A stretch of DNA of 64,000 bases, taken from Uranotaenia lowii (lineage: Eukaryota; Arthropoda; Insecta; Diptera; Culicidae). This document shows, one piece after another, positions 1-11,664 of the stretch; the first letter of the stretch is position 1; each line of letters opens with the position of its first letter. The stretch is from assembly GCF_029784155.1 (NCBI RefSeq), contig NC_073692.1, positions 320,778,906-320,842,905 of the forward strand, in the 5' to 3' direction. The position numbers and the translations under genes are program-made. The notes under the pieces were generated by a model that did no database searches, was not told where the DNA came from, and saw nothing but the letters and a program-made list of their open reading frames with translations.

Positions 1-24
1 TAATTACTTTTTTGTCTAAAATGA

Positions 25-322
25 TACGAAGTTATGATTTTCGACAAAGTTGTTTAGCGGAAAATTTCCTTTAGGAAATTTATAAATTGGCACAACAACT
101 ATTAGCAGGCTCGGTTCCACATAAGAAACAAAAACGATGTTGATTTTTCAGTACAAAATATTCAATTTTCCCATACAAACCTTAATGTTCAAATTTACTC
201 ATGTAAACGTTACTCAAAAATTCTGCAAAAAATCATGGATGAGTTTTGGACCAAAACGAAGCTTTTAAGACCCCAGGGTTTGAGAAATTCAAAAATGTCC
301 CCAAATCGACTCAGTCTAATGT
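25..322. repeat. Dispersed repeat, copy 1
   Basis: About 300 bp that recur in the same orientation at 11364-11664 with modest divergence. Shared blocks include the text around 'catggatgagttttggacca' and the ending 'cgactcagtctaatg'. No coding capacity or clear terminal structure was seen. The ending resembles the 'gggcagtctaatgatcaccc' end at 53910-53930, so it may be a non-autonomous element of that class. Function unknown. Confidence 0.7.
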
Positions 323-362
323 CTCATGATTCATGTCTCATGTCATGTATTTAATCTCATAT

Positions 363-450
363 ACCGCGTAAACTCCGAAAACCGCGTAAAAACCACGTTA
401 ATTCCCGAAAACCGCGTAAAAAAGCCGTGTAAAAAAACCTCGCATAAAAC
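363..450. repeat. Short degenerate tandem repeat (CGAAAACCGCGTAAA-like)
   Basis: Four to five imperfect copies of a roughly 16-bp unit containing 'accgcgtaaa'. The rest of 323-757 is AT-rich and shows nothing recognisable; the 64-codon open frame at 538-732 is low-complexity and not supported. Confidence 0.6.
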
Positions 451-756
451 CTTACTGTATTACTGAGTCAGCTAGCTTTGCTATGCTACACCTTCCAAAA
501 ATAATGAAATTGGAGATAGTTAGGAACTATTGAAATATTAGGTAACGCGTTTAGGAGGTGAGGGGGTATAGCTGCTTGTTACGCTTTGTAGATTTTGGAT
601 AGGAAATGATGAGATTACCTTACGTAGGGGAAAAGGATTTCGAAAAAGATCGAAAATTGCGTTATGTAATTTTTTAACGGTCCTTGACTTTTCATTCAGT
701 TGCACTAAATTTAAATTCAATTCCAAAATCATTATGATGTTCCTTCAAAAAAAAAC

Positions 757-762
<6 letters not shown>

Positions 763-795
<33 letters not shown>
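763..795. repeat. (TTA)n tract, LINE 3' tail
   Basis: About eleven TTA units. It lies just beyond the LINE 3' UTR and reads as (TAA)n in the LINE sense, matching the simple-repeat tails of I/Jockey-type LINEs. Confidence 0.85.
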
Positions 796-857
796 GTTTT
801 ATTCATCGAACATTTTGTTTTAATGAATTATCTATACTAAGGATCTCTACAAAACAA

Positions 858-3020
858 TTAGATAACACGAAACAATGAAGACTGGCGTACTCGGTTGATG
901 AATCGGCTAGATGGCTCCCCCAATTGATGTAGATGCTCAGCAATCTGGAACGTACGCATCATTGCACTCACTGGTTCATTATGTCCATAAGATGTTCGGT
1001 GGGTTCGATTCGATAGCAAAGAGTGATGACGTAAAGTCCTCGAAGGAGCATTAAAGTTGATCATTCCTAGCAGGTTTGGCGACTGAATTTCTCCATTCAG
1101 TATTTTTGCGATGAATGATGCCTGTTGAGTTTTTCGGCGGCGTTCCAATGTGTCTAATCTCAGAAGCTGGCACCGGTCGGAATATGCGGGAAGGTTTTCA
1201 GGATTACGCCAGGGTAGATGTCGTAGAGCGAATCTAACAAAACGCTTTTGTACACGCTCGATTCGCAAAATCCAACATAACTGATAGGGAGCCCAAACAA
1301 TTGCAGCATGTTCTGTAACTGACCGGACAAGTGCGCAGTAGAGTGACTTCAAGCACAATGGGTCTCTGAACTCTCGTGCTACTTTGGAGATGAAGCCAAG
1401 CTGACGATTCGCCTTTCTTATAACTGAAGTTCGTTGACTATCGAACGTAAGCTGAGCATCGAGGATAACTCCAAGGTCGTCAACTTCAAATACCCTGTCA
1501 AGGCGCTGGTTATCGATGTTATAATCATATAAAATTGGCGTTTTCTTTCTATGGAATGTTATAACGGAGCAATTGGAGACGCTGACTGATAGCTTATTAA
1601 GTCTACACCATTCACCAAAGTGATCTAGTAAAGATTGAAGGTGTGCACAATCGACAGTGGATTCAACTGGAACGAATAGTTTCAGATCATCAGCATATCC
1701 TATTTTGGTTCCAATTTCCAAGCTATGGATCAAGTCGTTGAAAAACAGAACAAACAGTAAAGGTCCCAAATTGCTCCCTTGCGGCACGCCAGATCGGTTA
1801 GTAAATGGAAATGATATGCTATCACCAAATTTAATCCTAATACACCGCTCAGTGAGGAATGATTTCAACCAAGAGATCATGTTGTCATGAATACCGAGCT
1901 TAGCTAGCTTAGCGAGTAAGATTCCGTGATCAATCGTATCGAATGCCGCTTTGATATCGGTGTATATAGCATCGACCTGTTTTTTTCTTTCCATTTGGTT
2001 CAGACAAAACGAAGTGTACTCTAAAAGATTGGTACTCACCGATCTGCCAGGCATAAACCCATGCTGTTCAGCGGCAATATAATGTGAGGAAGCGCGTAAG
2101 AGGGCTTGACTTACAACAATTTCAAAAAGCTTGGATCCTGCCGACAAACTCGTTATGCCTCGATATTGCTTCACATTTCGTCGTTCGCCATTTTTGAAGA
2201 CAGGAAACATGAAGGAATTTTTCCAATAATCCGGGAATTTACGTTGTTGAAATGATCGGTTATAGATTTGGGCTAGCGGCAACGAGAGAGCTTCGATGCA
2301 TCGACTGTAAATAACAGCCGGAATTCCATGAGGTCCAGGAGCAAAAGAGCTTTTCAGTTTCCTAGCGGCATTTTCGATGAGCCTTTGATCTATCTCGAAG
2401 GTGTTGAAATCTATAGAATCCGCCGGGACGTGAAACGTGGCATCAGAGCACTCAGTTTCGGAAGAGGCAGTGTCCAGGAAGACCGCTCGAAAATGCTCAG
2501 CAAATAAATTGCAACACGTGTCTGGAGAATCAGCAACAGCATCGTTGTAAAAGACTGAGGTAGGTAGGGAGCTCGATTTTCGTTTCGAATTTACGAAAGT
2601 CCAGAAACTTCGAGGGTTCTTACGTAAACCAGATTGTACTCGCAGAACGTGGTGTTTGTACAGTAATGCATTGAGTCTGCGGTAGGCTGTGCTTGCTGCT
2701 TTAAACTGTTGTTGAGAGTCTACCATTCGATTTTTCCGAAGCCTTCGTAAACATGCATTTTTTTCGCGTCGAAGTTGTCGCAAACTGGGCGTGCTCCAAG
2801 CAGGTGTAACAGGACGTTTAAATCTGGGAACATGCGAATTCAACCAAGTACCAATCAAATTGCAGAAAGTTTCAGTCATAACGTCTACTGATGCGTTGCC
2901 GAAAACTGCATCCCAGTCAATGCTGTTCAAGTACTGTAAAAGCAGCGAAAAGTCCGTCTTCCGAAAATTTAACGGTCTACTCCTACGATCCGAAGTGTTT
3001 GGCGAGGAGTTACTTGCCAA
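858..3020 (-). pseudogene. LINE reverse transcriptase ORF (RT domain, 720 codons open)
   Basis: Encodes the RT half of a LINE ORF2. Visible RT motifs in order: the 'QYRGITSLSAGSKLFE' finger block near residues 285-300, 'QHGFMPGRSVSTNL' near 319-332, 'TDIKAAFDTIDH' (catalytic Asp) near 354-365, 'SGVPQGSNLGPLLF' near 410-423 and the catalytic YADD box at 442-445. The C-terminal part has the 'LGFISKVAREF' and 'ERVQKRFVRFALRHLPW' blocks typical of mosquito Jockey-like RTs. The frame is uninterrupted, but the natural protein should be fused in frame to the endonuclease upstream. Here the endonuclease lies in another frame overlapping by 11 nt, so a frameshift near 3010-3020 separates them, and the first methionine is probably not a real start. 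The copy is 5'-truncated, so it is a dead but fairly young insertion. The domain call is very secure. Confidence 0.9.
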
Positions 3021-3306
3021 CAGCAGCTGGTAAATCGAATGCGACAGGCGGGTGGTGCAAATCTACAGGTACCAGAATGTCAGGGGCATTTCTTATTTCA
3101 ATTTGTTCGTCACTCAGGCCAAAAAACAAATCAAGTGTCCGTCCGAGATGATTCCTGATAGAGTTGAGTTGGATCAGATTTAACGAATCAGTTCCATCGA
3201 TCAAGGATGCGGCGGCGGCGCTTAAGGCGGCAACATTCATTAGTTTTGCACCTGTTTCGCTTTCAGTCCACATCAAACGAGGTTGGTTATAATCGCCACA
3301 TATCAA
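3010..3306 (-). pseudogene. LINE AP-endonuclease C-terminal fragment
   Basis: About 98 codons starting in 'ICGDYNQP', the conserved GD(F/Y)N box of APE-type endonucleases, and ending in 'HHPPVAFDLP', the conserved catalytic-histidine region near the end of the domain. The frame then stops, and the RT continues in a different frame. Everything N-terminal to the GDYN box is missing, because non-homologous AT-rich sequence begins within a few codons upstream. It is part of the same LINE copy as the RT frame. Confidence 0.82.
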
Positions 3307-3320
3307 AAAAATTTTATAAC

Positions 3321-6055
3321 TTATTTTAAATTGTTTTTTATCTTTGTTTTAATATTTTTTAAGACTCTGGATTGCCGTATATGGTTCCATTCTCGATAAA
3401 TTCTCGAGTTATTCGAAAAATTGGTGACCCTCTCTCCAATTTATATCTCCCCTCTGGCAGTAGAGGGGGGAGAGTACTCGTAGGACATTTTTTCCAGAAC
3501 ATAAACATCTACGCTTATGTATTTATGCAAAACAAACGTTTATGATCTATCTTCAAAAAAAAATCTGGTAAACAAAAAAAACTGTTCATTATTTGGCGAT
3601 TCATTCAACCTGACTTAAAGAGATTAAGTTTTTTTTTCCATTCCGACTCCATACTATTTTCACGCAGATTCATAGCTCACCCAACGCCCGTTCTCGTAAA
3701 ATGGGCATACTGCTACGAGATCGAGTAAATTTTTCCCCACCCACTACAATTCAGGTAGGAACTTCCATGAAAAATCTCGCTTCGGGTTCGGTAGAATTGT
3801 AACGTGAGAAAATTGAGTTGTTGCTGCATTTACCAAGCACGCGGTTTGTCGGACTCGAGAGGTTTTTTGAAATAATCGTCAGACGGGAGGCTGCCATTCA
3901 TTCACAACAATATTAAGACTCTTTGCTATTTGTTTGGTTCAAAGTTTTGTTTTAAACTTAAGACGATGAAGGTGGTAGCCCTTCTCTTACAGTTTATCGA
4001 ATTCGGTGAGAAATAACGGACTTTTTTTTTTATGCCTGGTGGAAGTTTGAGAATTGTTGTAGGGCTGCTAATGGGAAAACTGGGCGCCGCGATAATTACT
4101 GGCAGTTTATGAGTTGATGAGCAATAAAAATGTCGACGCAAGAGGATTAATTTGCTGTTTAATTTGTGTTGTCTGAACATGATTCAATGGAAATGATAAA
4201 TTTGTTAAATTGAACGAAATTTGTGTTAAGTGCAATTTTTTATTAATTTCTTCGAGAAATTTCAGATAGGAGGAGTGGGCTATATGCGCCTATTAAGCAG
4301 AACACTGATTTAATCAAATATCACGTCGAATATGTGTACTAAAACTATATACACGTGTGCAGGCATCTGTTTTCTATACAATGGAGTAATTTTTATGTTA
4401 AAATTTTCTTCTGTTTCCAGGAAAACGATTTTATTGTAAGTGTTGTCTAAAATGCCGAAACTCAAACCGTGAGGGCTAAATGCGCCTATTTATGTTATGA
4501 ACAAAATTTCTGTTTTTTGGGAAATATTTCCGTATAATTTCATTGAAACAGCTAGAAAGTAATAATTTCCGTACGACAAAGCTGAAGTTTTATGAAAATC
4601 TATGTATATTATAATTTTGTGGAATAAAACAAAAGTTAGGGTTGCCATACTATGAAGGCAGTTCATCCATGAGAATAACTTAATCAAATCTGTCTTTAGA
4701 TCTTCAATTCATTCTTAAGATGTCATTCAGAGCTTAGATTTGAAGGTTCAGTGATAAAAATCATTTATTTATTCTATTTAACCTGTTATTTTAGGATGGA
4801 GGCATTTTACAAACATGATGGGGGCATACAAAAACACTTTATTATTCCACTAAATAATCATTATTAAACGCCCACAAAAGCTGAAATATGTTTAATTTCT
4901 TAAGTTAATTTAAGTAAGAAACAAAAACCATCCTAGTTTTTGTTTTAAACTTCTTTTCGTATAATTTTTAAAAGTCGGAATATTACATCAAAATGTATCA
5001 AAACCTTGTATGATTTTTTAAATTTTTTTGAGTTTATAAATTTATAAAATTCTTTCTTGCCTTATGTTCTAAGCGTATCACCCTCAAAATACATTTGTCA
5101 GGTAAGCTGTCTAGTCAGCCATTTCGCCAAACAGCCGTAGGGTAATTTAACCCGATAGGCCCATTTAGGAAACCTTTCCCCTAGATCAGATTTCAGATCA
5201 GAGTATATATAAGAAAATTGTACTGGATTTCATTTTGAGTATCCAAGAACTAATGATTTGCAATTTAAAGCTGTATTAACAGAGCAATTTTATCTTTTGG
5301 TGCTAAAGCAAATTCGAAATAGATTCACGTGCATCATTGCAAAACAGATCGAACTGTATCAATATGTTCACGGTCAAAAGGCCCCATAGAGATTTCGAGA
5401 TATCATCACAAAACAAGCCATCTCAAATCGAGGGGAACCCTGTCGAGTGCCACTATGGACTACATCACTTTCATTCCGAGGTTGTTTTCGCAACTATCAA
5501 GCTAACTATTGGAAGTGAAGCAAAACACTAACAAAACTTAATCTTCTTGGCCCCTAAAAAGTCAGTCGCTCAATAGGGATTGCTGAAATCTAAGCAAAAA
5601 AAAAATGAAACGTCCGACAAGAACAGTTTAAAGTGGCCACCTTTTGGCAACTGGCAGGCGGTCCAACACTCAAGTGTCTAATTTTTCTCAGCCTATTTCC
5701 ATCAAAAAAGATACGACGACAATGCTCTGACTGGGGTATTTGGATGGTAACTATTTTGTCGGGGCGTCCTCACGTTTGCCTGCCTACTGCAAACAGCTGG
5801 GGCCATCATCTGGACCCGTTGACATGAGTGATGTGTATCGCTGAAATAAAAATGGGCTTAAACTTCAACGGAGCATTTCATCAAATGTTGCCAAAGTTTG
5901 GTGGGCACGAGACAGAGAAATATGCCTCGGAGAGCAATCTGTCGCAATCACTTGAAAAAGTCTGACAAAATGCACAGTGGCCAATATAGAAATTCTATCA
6001 TTCAAAATGATACAAATCTTAAAAAAAAAATATAGTAATATTTTCAAAATTTTAA
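3321..6055. other. Non-coding AT-rich stretch with repeat scraps
   Basis: No convincing gene. 3375-3500 resembles the 'gacccctccctctttccagt' tandem-unit family seen in the Helitron at 21.7-24.1 kb. 4262-4500 is a dispersed repeat listed separately. The open frames at 3926-4180, 5337-5531, 5633-5827 and 5865-6047 are short, AT-biased and match nothing I recognise. Confidence 0.5.
4262..4510 (+). repeat. Dispersed repeat, uninterrupted paralogue of the LTR-composite target
   Basis: Contains 'gggctatatgcgcctattaa', 'aaaactatatacacgtg', 'catctgttttctatac', 'gagtaatttttatgttaaaa' and 'gctaaatgcgcctatttatg' in order. The same series occurs split at 32275-32390 and 44275-44395, on either side of the LTR composite. 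This copy therefore shows what the target looked like before insertion. Shorter relatives with 'tatgcgcattatgcc' occur near 14880 and 15080. Confidence 0.75.
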
Positions 6056-7238
6056 CTTCTCATTTCTCATTTCTCATTTCTCACGTCTCATTTCTCATTT
6101 CTCATTTCTAATTTCTCATTTCTCATTTCTCATTTCTCATTTCTCATTTCTCATTTCTCATTTCTCATTTCTCATTTCTCATTTCTCATTTCTCATTTCT
6201 CATTTCTCATTTTTCATTTCTCATTTCTCATTTCTCATTTCTCATTCCTCGTTTCTCATTTCTCATTTCTCATTTCTCATTTCTCATTTCTCATTTCTCA
6301 TTTCTCATTTCTTATTTCTCATTTCTCATTTCTCATTTCTCATTTCTCATTTCTGATTTCTCATTTCTCATTTCTCATTTCTCATTTCTCATTTCTCATT
6401 TCTCATTTCTCATTTCTCATTTCTCATTTCCCATTTCTCATTTCTCATTTCTCATTTTTCATTTATCATTTATCATTTATCATTTATCATTTCTCATTTC
6501 TCATTTCTCATTTCTCATTTCTCATTTCTCATTTCTCATTTCTCATTTCTCATTTCTCATTTCTCATTTCTCATTTCTCATTTCTCATTTCTCATTTCTC
6601 ATTTCTCATTTCTCATTTCTCATTTCTCATTTCTCATTTCTCATTTCTCATTTCTCATTTCTCATTTCTCATTTCTCATTTCTCATTTCTCATTTCTCAT
6701 TTCTCATTTCTCATTTCTCATTTCTCATTTCTCATTTCTCATTTCTCATTTCTCATTTCTCATTTCTCATTTCTCATTTCTCATTTCTCATTTCTCATTT
6801 CTCATTTCTCATTTCTCATTTCTCATTTCTCATTTATCATTTCTCATTTCTCATTTCTCATTTCTCATTTCTCATTTCTCATTTCTCATTTCTCATTTCT
6901 CATTTCTCATTTCTCATTTCTCATTTCTCATTTCTCATTTCTCATTTCTCATTTCTCATTTCTCATTTCTCATTTCTCATTTCTCATTTCTCATTTCTCA
7001 TTTCTCATTTCTCATTTCTCATTTCTCATTTCTCATTTCTCATTTCTCATTTCTCATTTCTCATTTCTCATTTCTCATTTCTCATTTCTCATTTCTCATT
7101 TCTCATTTCTCATTTCTCATTTCTCATTTCTCATTTCTCATTTCTCATTTCTCATTTCTCATTTCTCATTTCTCATTTCTCATTTCTCATTTCTCATTTC
7201 TCATTTCTCATTTCTCATTTATCATTTCAATTTTATTA
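6056..7238. repeat. (TTTCTCA)n satellite array, about 1.18 kb
   Basis: About 168 head-to-tail copies of a 7-bp unit, nearly perfect. Scattered single-base variants occur, such as TTTATCA clusters near 6463-6490 and single ones near 6833 and 7219; other variants are mostly in the first 400 bp. One strand is pyrimidine-rich. No coding role. Confidence 0.98.
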
Positions 7239-9845
7239 TGTCAATACATATAACCAAATGCAAACGTTAAGCTTTTCACTTTCTTTCCCACCGTGAAGCT
7301 TCTTTAAAGCAGTTAACAGGTACTTAAATGGCAATATAAAACACCGTAAAATCGCTCACTTCACCACCCACCTGTTAAATTAAGGCGGCCTGCCAAAAGA
7401 TTAGGTTTCTAAAATGAAAATAAGCTTAAATGTGGACGACTCACTAAATCAACAGGTGGTATCTTGATCACATCTGGAATGAAATGCCAAGTAGCAATGG
7501 GGCCAGATGGATCAAAGTAAAAGTTCGGTCTCTTTGCTTGATCAAGCAACTGATTGTCACCAAGTTGTGAATTGGCTGGTGGTTAGTGTGCTAAAATAAA
7601 GTCTTGAGTTATACGGAAGCGAATTTGGCATTTAAATTTGACTGGTTTAAATGAAGTTCAGAAAAACAAAAATTACATTTTAGAAATAATTAAAATATTT
7701 CTGGTTAAAAAAAAAAGTGAGTTAGTCAAATAAGGATAAAAAATTTGATAAAATTTAGTACTCAATCACCTCATGAGAACCCCATCCCAAAAAGTAAAAA
7801 TGTATAAGCCCATGGTCACTGTCACAAGGTATTGAACAACCAATTGACTGACACCCTGGCATTACATAATTAATCACTCGTCAATTCATGTAGGAAATTG
7901 AAAAAAAAACAAATCTCATCCCTATAAAGATTGAACGGCTGCTATTTGAGCGCATCTCTTGATCATTACTTTTTGTAAGTAGGAACCTAATGTAGGTACT
8001 TATCAAGTTTCAAGACGTTCCAGCACGATTTCCTAGTTGCGATAATGATGTCCCGTGTGTTGTAGTTTGTTAGGTGCTATCTACTTACACGTTTCTTGGC
8101 TGTCTATCGTTTAAATCCCGATGCTTACGTGCGATGTGTAAGAAGGGCTAATTCACTTTCACATTTTGCTACTGGCCAAACCTTAAGATATTAGCCTTTA
8201 AAACAGCAGTTTTAAGCAGTTTAACTTTTTCACTCACTTTTGATGAATTTTCGAGCTAAACGCCCCCCTGAACGATTTTTATAAATTTTAAAAACATAAT
8301 AATGATTTGTATAGTTGAAACACCATGCGTTTTTGGCATAATGTTATTTCAATTTCCAGGACAAATTGAACTTGAAAATAAACAGTTTGTTTTGGTAACA
8401 ATTTTGGTAATCAATTTTTTTTTATTTGCCTTTACTAGAGTACAAATAAATTACTATTAGGTCTGTGACATAATGCGAAAAGAAGCATATCATAAATGGG
8501 TAATGAATGGGAGGGGGGGGGGGGGCGGTTGAAGGGGGTTTAGGTGACTAATTTTTACCTAAGATTTTTTGCCAATCAATGCATGGATACAAAAAAATAA
8601 TGCAAATTATGTTTGTAATTATATGATTATTCATTTTTAAGTACTTTTTTAAATCGTAACTTTAGAAAATTGGTCCAACACCTTGGAAGGTGAGCTAAAT
8701 TCGTTTTCATCGATGATTACCATCTTTGAATTTGTTTAAGAGTCTGGTAGGACAAACTTTGTTGATTTGGACATAAAACAAGCTTATTTTAGGAGAATCC
8801 TCAATTTCTTAAAAAAAACTTATTCTATAATCAAATTAAACAAGTAAAATCTTCCACAATATTTTGCAAATTCAAAGATCTAAACCTTTGATGAAAATAA
8901 ATCAAATTTTCAAAAAAAAAAGAAAGAGATAAAAATCATCAATTCTTAGTGCAACCTGAACCAAATTAACGATTTAGGTATGAGATTTGGTTTTCAAAAC
9001 TGCAATATTAACACATTGCTGACCAAAATATGAGTTATCTCATTTTTTCGATGGCCGCTAGTATGCTCCATTAAAAAGAATAATTCAAACGTTATGAATT
9101 TAGTAATAAAACTTCATTCTACAAAATTCAACACAACACTTTTCGTTACTCAAATATCTAAAATGAATTAGCAGAATTTGGTTTATTGGTTTCTGAAAAA
9201 TAAAATGCCGAATTTTGGTGTGTCTCTAATGTGATAATGTTAATGTTGAATAATACACTGGGAAAGTATAGAATATTGGGCAGATATTCTTAGATGAAGA
9301 GAAATATTTTTCATAAAAAATCAGTTCCCTAATAAAAAACCGGTGGAAGTTTTTTTTTTTAAATGAAATTTTGGTTTTTTTTTATAAAACAAAAAACTCA
9401 AATTTCTCCTTTTATTTGTGATTTTCAGCTGAATTGTGTTTTTTTTGTACGCTTTATTTATTGAGGGATTAACCTTTAGTTTTCACCCTCCTGCTGAATT
9501 GTGTTGAAAAACTAATTTTGTTTAGAAAATTGAAATCTGTAAATTGAATTGACAAGCAATTTTAACACATCAATGACCGCTAAGAAATCTATGATGAGCA
9601 ACGCAGAAATTAGGCCTTCTTCAACTCAGAAACCCCTGGATCAAATTTTACAAATTTAGCTTTTTTAAGCTACAATTTGAATTTTGTCGAATAAAAACAC
9701 TTAAACCAATTCCATTCGAGTTATACTTCGAAGTGTACTGTTCGAAAACGAAAAGAACGAGATATCTTATATTTGGTCAGCAATATGTTAAGTTCATGAT
9801 CTCTTGATTTCATCAACAATTTATGTTGATTGTAAAATTTTTTTA
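7239..9845. other. Unique AT-rich non-coding DNA
   Basis: No ORF, RNA gene or terminal repeat could be supported. 7240-8250 is less repetitive and somewhat less AT-rich than its surroundings and could be regulatory or conserved DNA, but nothing in it proves that. A poly-G run (about 12 G) lies near 8514-8525. Confidence 0.5.
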
Positions 9846-10560
9846 CAAGCTAAATCTATTTCTGAATTTTGAATCTGCATTCTGAATCTGAATTTTGAAC
9901 CTGAATTCAAAAATTGCGCTTAGAATCTGTATCCGATATTTCATACGATTTCTGAAATGTTCAAAAAATACGATTTACGAATCTTAATCCTGATTGGAAT
10001 TTTATGAGTAAGTTTTAGAGCCCTCATTCATGATTCTTTAATTAAAATTCGGTAGTTCAGGTTTAATCTAAATTCACTATTTAAATGATTTATTATTAAC
10101 CTGTATTGTGAATCAGAACTAAAATATGAATCCAAAAGATCTGAATCTGACTTTTCAATTTTGGATTGTCTTTTCTGAATTTTGTGTGAGAATAAAGTTT
10201 AAGAACTTGATATTCAACAAACGAATTTCCTTTTTTTCATATTCCGAAAACTATTATCAAAATAATAAAAATGCATACGATCTCGAAAAATATGATTCAA
10301 ATTTGATATGAAATGCAAAACCAAATTTGAACCAGGATTTCAAAGCAGCTTTCCATTTCTGATTTCCTATGATTATTCGTACTGAAATTCAAGAATCCTG
10401 AGCAGGATATAGAATCCAAAAAACGAAAATAGTAATAACATTTTGGTTATGGGTATTATGGAATCAAGTCCTCCGAAATGGGCTCAATTTAATTCAAAAC
10501 TTGATATTCAGACCTGAATTTCGTGAGTAGTGTTTCAGAATTTGGGACTTGGGTTGGGTT
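9846..10560. repeat. Cryptically simple GAATCTGAATTT-rich region
   Basis: Degenerate short motifs ('gaatctgaa', 'ctgaattt', 'gaacctgaattc') recur irregularly through the interval without a fixed period. It looks like an old, diverged simple repeat. The open frame at 10126-10311 is a by-product of this composition. Confidence 0.5.
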
Positions 10561-10614
10561 TTTGAGGCTCTCTTACAATTATTAACACAGCTCGATTATT
10601 AGTTAAGCAAATAG

Positions 10615-11215
10615 CACTAGATTTGGCATGTTAGGGTATTTAGATACGAGAAATGTTTCAATAATTATTTGAGACCCCTCTCTTCTTCCAGTGGAGAGAT
10701 TAAAAGGGGAGGGGAGCTTCCATACAATTTTTATTTCAAAATTTGATAACTATTCGAGCAAATGGAATCGAATTGGCTTTGGAGGATATATGGATATGGG
10801 AAAAGGTTCTATAATGGTTTGAAACTCCTCCCGATTTACATTGGAGGATAGAAAGAGGGGAGGGGCCCATACAAATTTTAGCCGTACTCGATAACTGATC
10901 AATCGATGGGAGTCAAGTTTTGAATGCGAGGGTATTTAGGTGAACGTAGGTAATGTTCCCAAGATAGTTTGAAGCTCTTCCCACTTTTCAATAGAGAAAC
11001 ATAAAAGAGGGGAGGGGGGCTCCCTCACAAGTTTTTGCATAACTGGTGAAATAATCGAGCAAATGGGTCTAAATTTGGCGTTGGAGAATATTTGGATACG
11101 GAAAAAGACTCTATGGTTGTTGAGACCCCCCCCCCCCCCCTGATCTCAGTAAACAAAAAGGAAGAGAAGAGGGGGCCAGCACAGTTTTTTCAAGATGTCG
11201 AGAGTTAATCAGTCG
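10615..11215. repeat. Tandem ~145-bp units, 'gacccctcYctcttccagt' family
   Basis: Four diverged units beginning near 10620, 10770, 10915 and 11065. Each contains a 'ttggcatg...gtatttggatacg' segment, a 'gagacccctc' segment and a purine-rich 'gggaggggg' segment. The same units make up most of the Helitron at 21657-24162, so this is a detached cluster of that family. A run of 15 C lies near 11128-11142. Related single units occur near 11740-11830, 13700-13860 and 14600-14720. Confidence 0.7.
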
Positions 11216-11363
11216 AAAGGCACCGAATGACAACCCTGCAGAGTGCCTAGCGAGGTATTGCGTGACTACTTTCCATGCAACACTTCGCGAGGCTCAAGCA
11301 GTGATGTCAATTGAATTTATTGTTTATCAGTGCGGAAAGACATACCCCTGTTAAACTGCCATA

Positions 11364-11664
11364 TAAGATACGAAGTTACGGTCTTCGACAAAGTTGTTCA
11401 GCGAAAAATTTCCTTTAGGAATTTCATAAATTGGCATAAAAACCATTAGCTGACTCGGTTCCACAAACGAAACAAAAATGATGGTGATTTTTCAGAACAA
11501 AATATTCAATTTTCCCATACAAACCAAAAAGTTCAAATTTACTCATGTAAACGTTACTTAAAAATTTTGCAAAAAATCATGGATGAGTTTTGGACCAAGA
11601 CGAAGCTGTTTAGACCCCAGGGTTTGAGAAATTCCTAAATGACCCCAAATCGACTCAGTCTAAT
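11364..11664. repeat. Dispersed repeat, copy 2
   Basis: Second copy of the repeat at 25-322, same orientation, with small indels. It follows the Helitron-type tandem units directly. Confidence 0.7.

Larger units (their letters stand above)
763..3320 (-). mobile_element. 5'-truncated APE-type non-LTR retrotransposon (LINE)
   Basis: Minus-strand LINE copy. It holds the C-terminal part of an endonuclease (3010-3306), a long RT frame (858-3020), a short 3' UTR with an AATAAA-like stretch, and a (TAA)n tail (read on + as TTA repeats at 763-795). The tail type and the RT signature fit the Jockey/CR1 group common in mosquitoes; I do not assign a named clade. The 5' end is lost inside the endonuclease domain near 3310-3320, the usual result of incomplete target-primed reverse transcription. 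I did not identify a target-site duplication. Confidence 0.88.

Noticed and set aside
6056..7238. CRISPR-like array
   Set aside because: 7-bp head-to-tail units without spacers in a eukaryotic context; a satellite.
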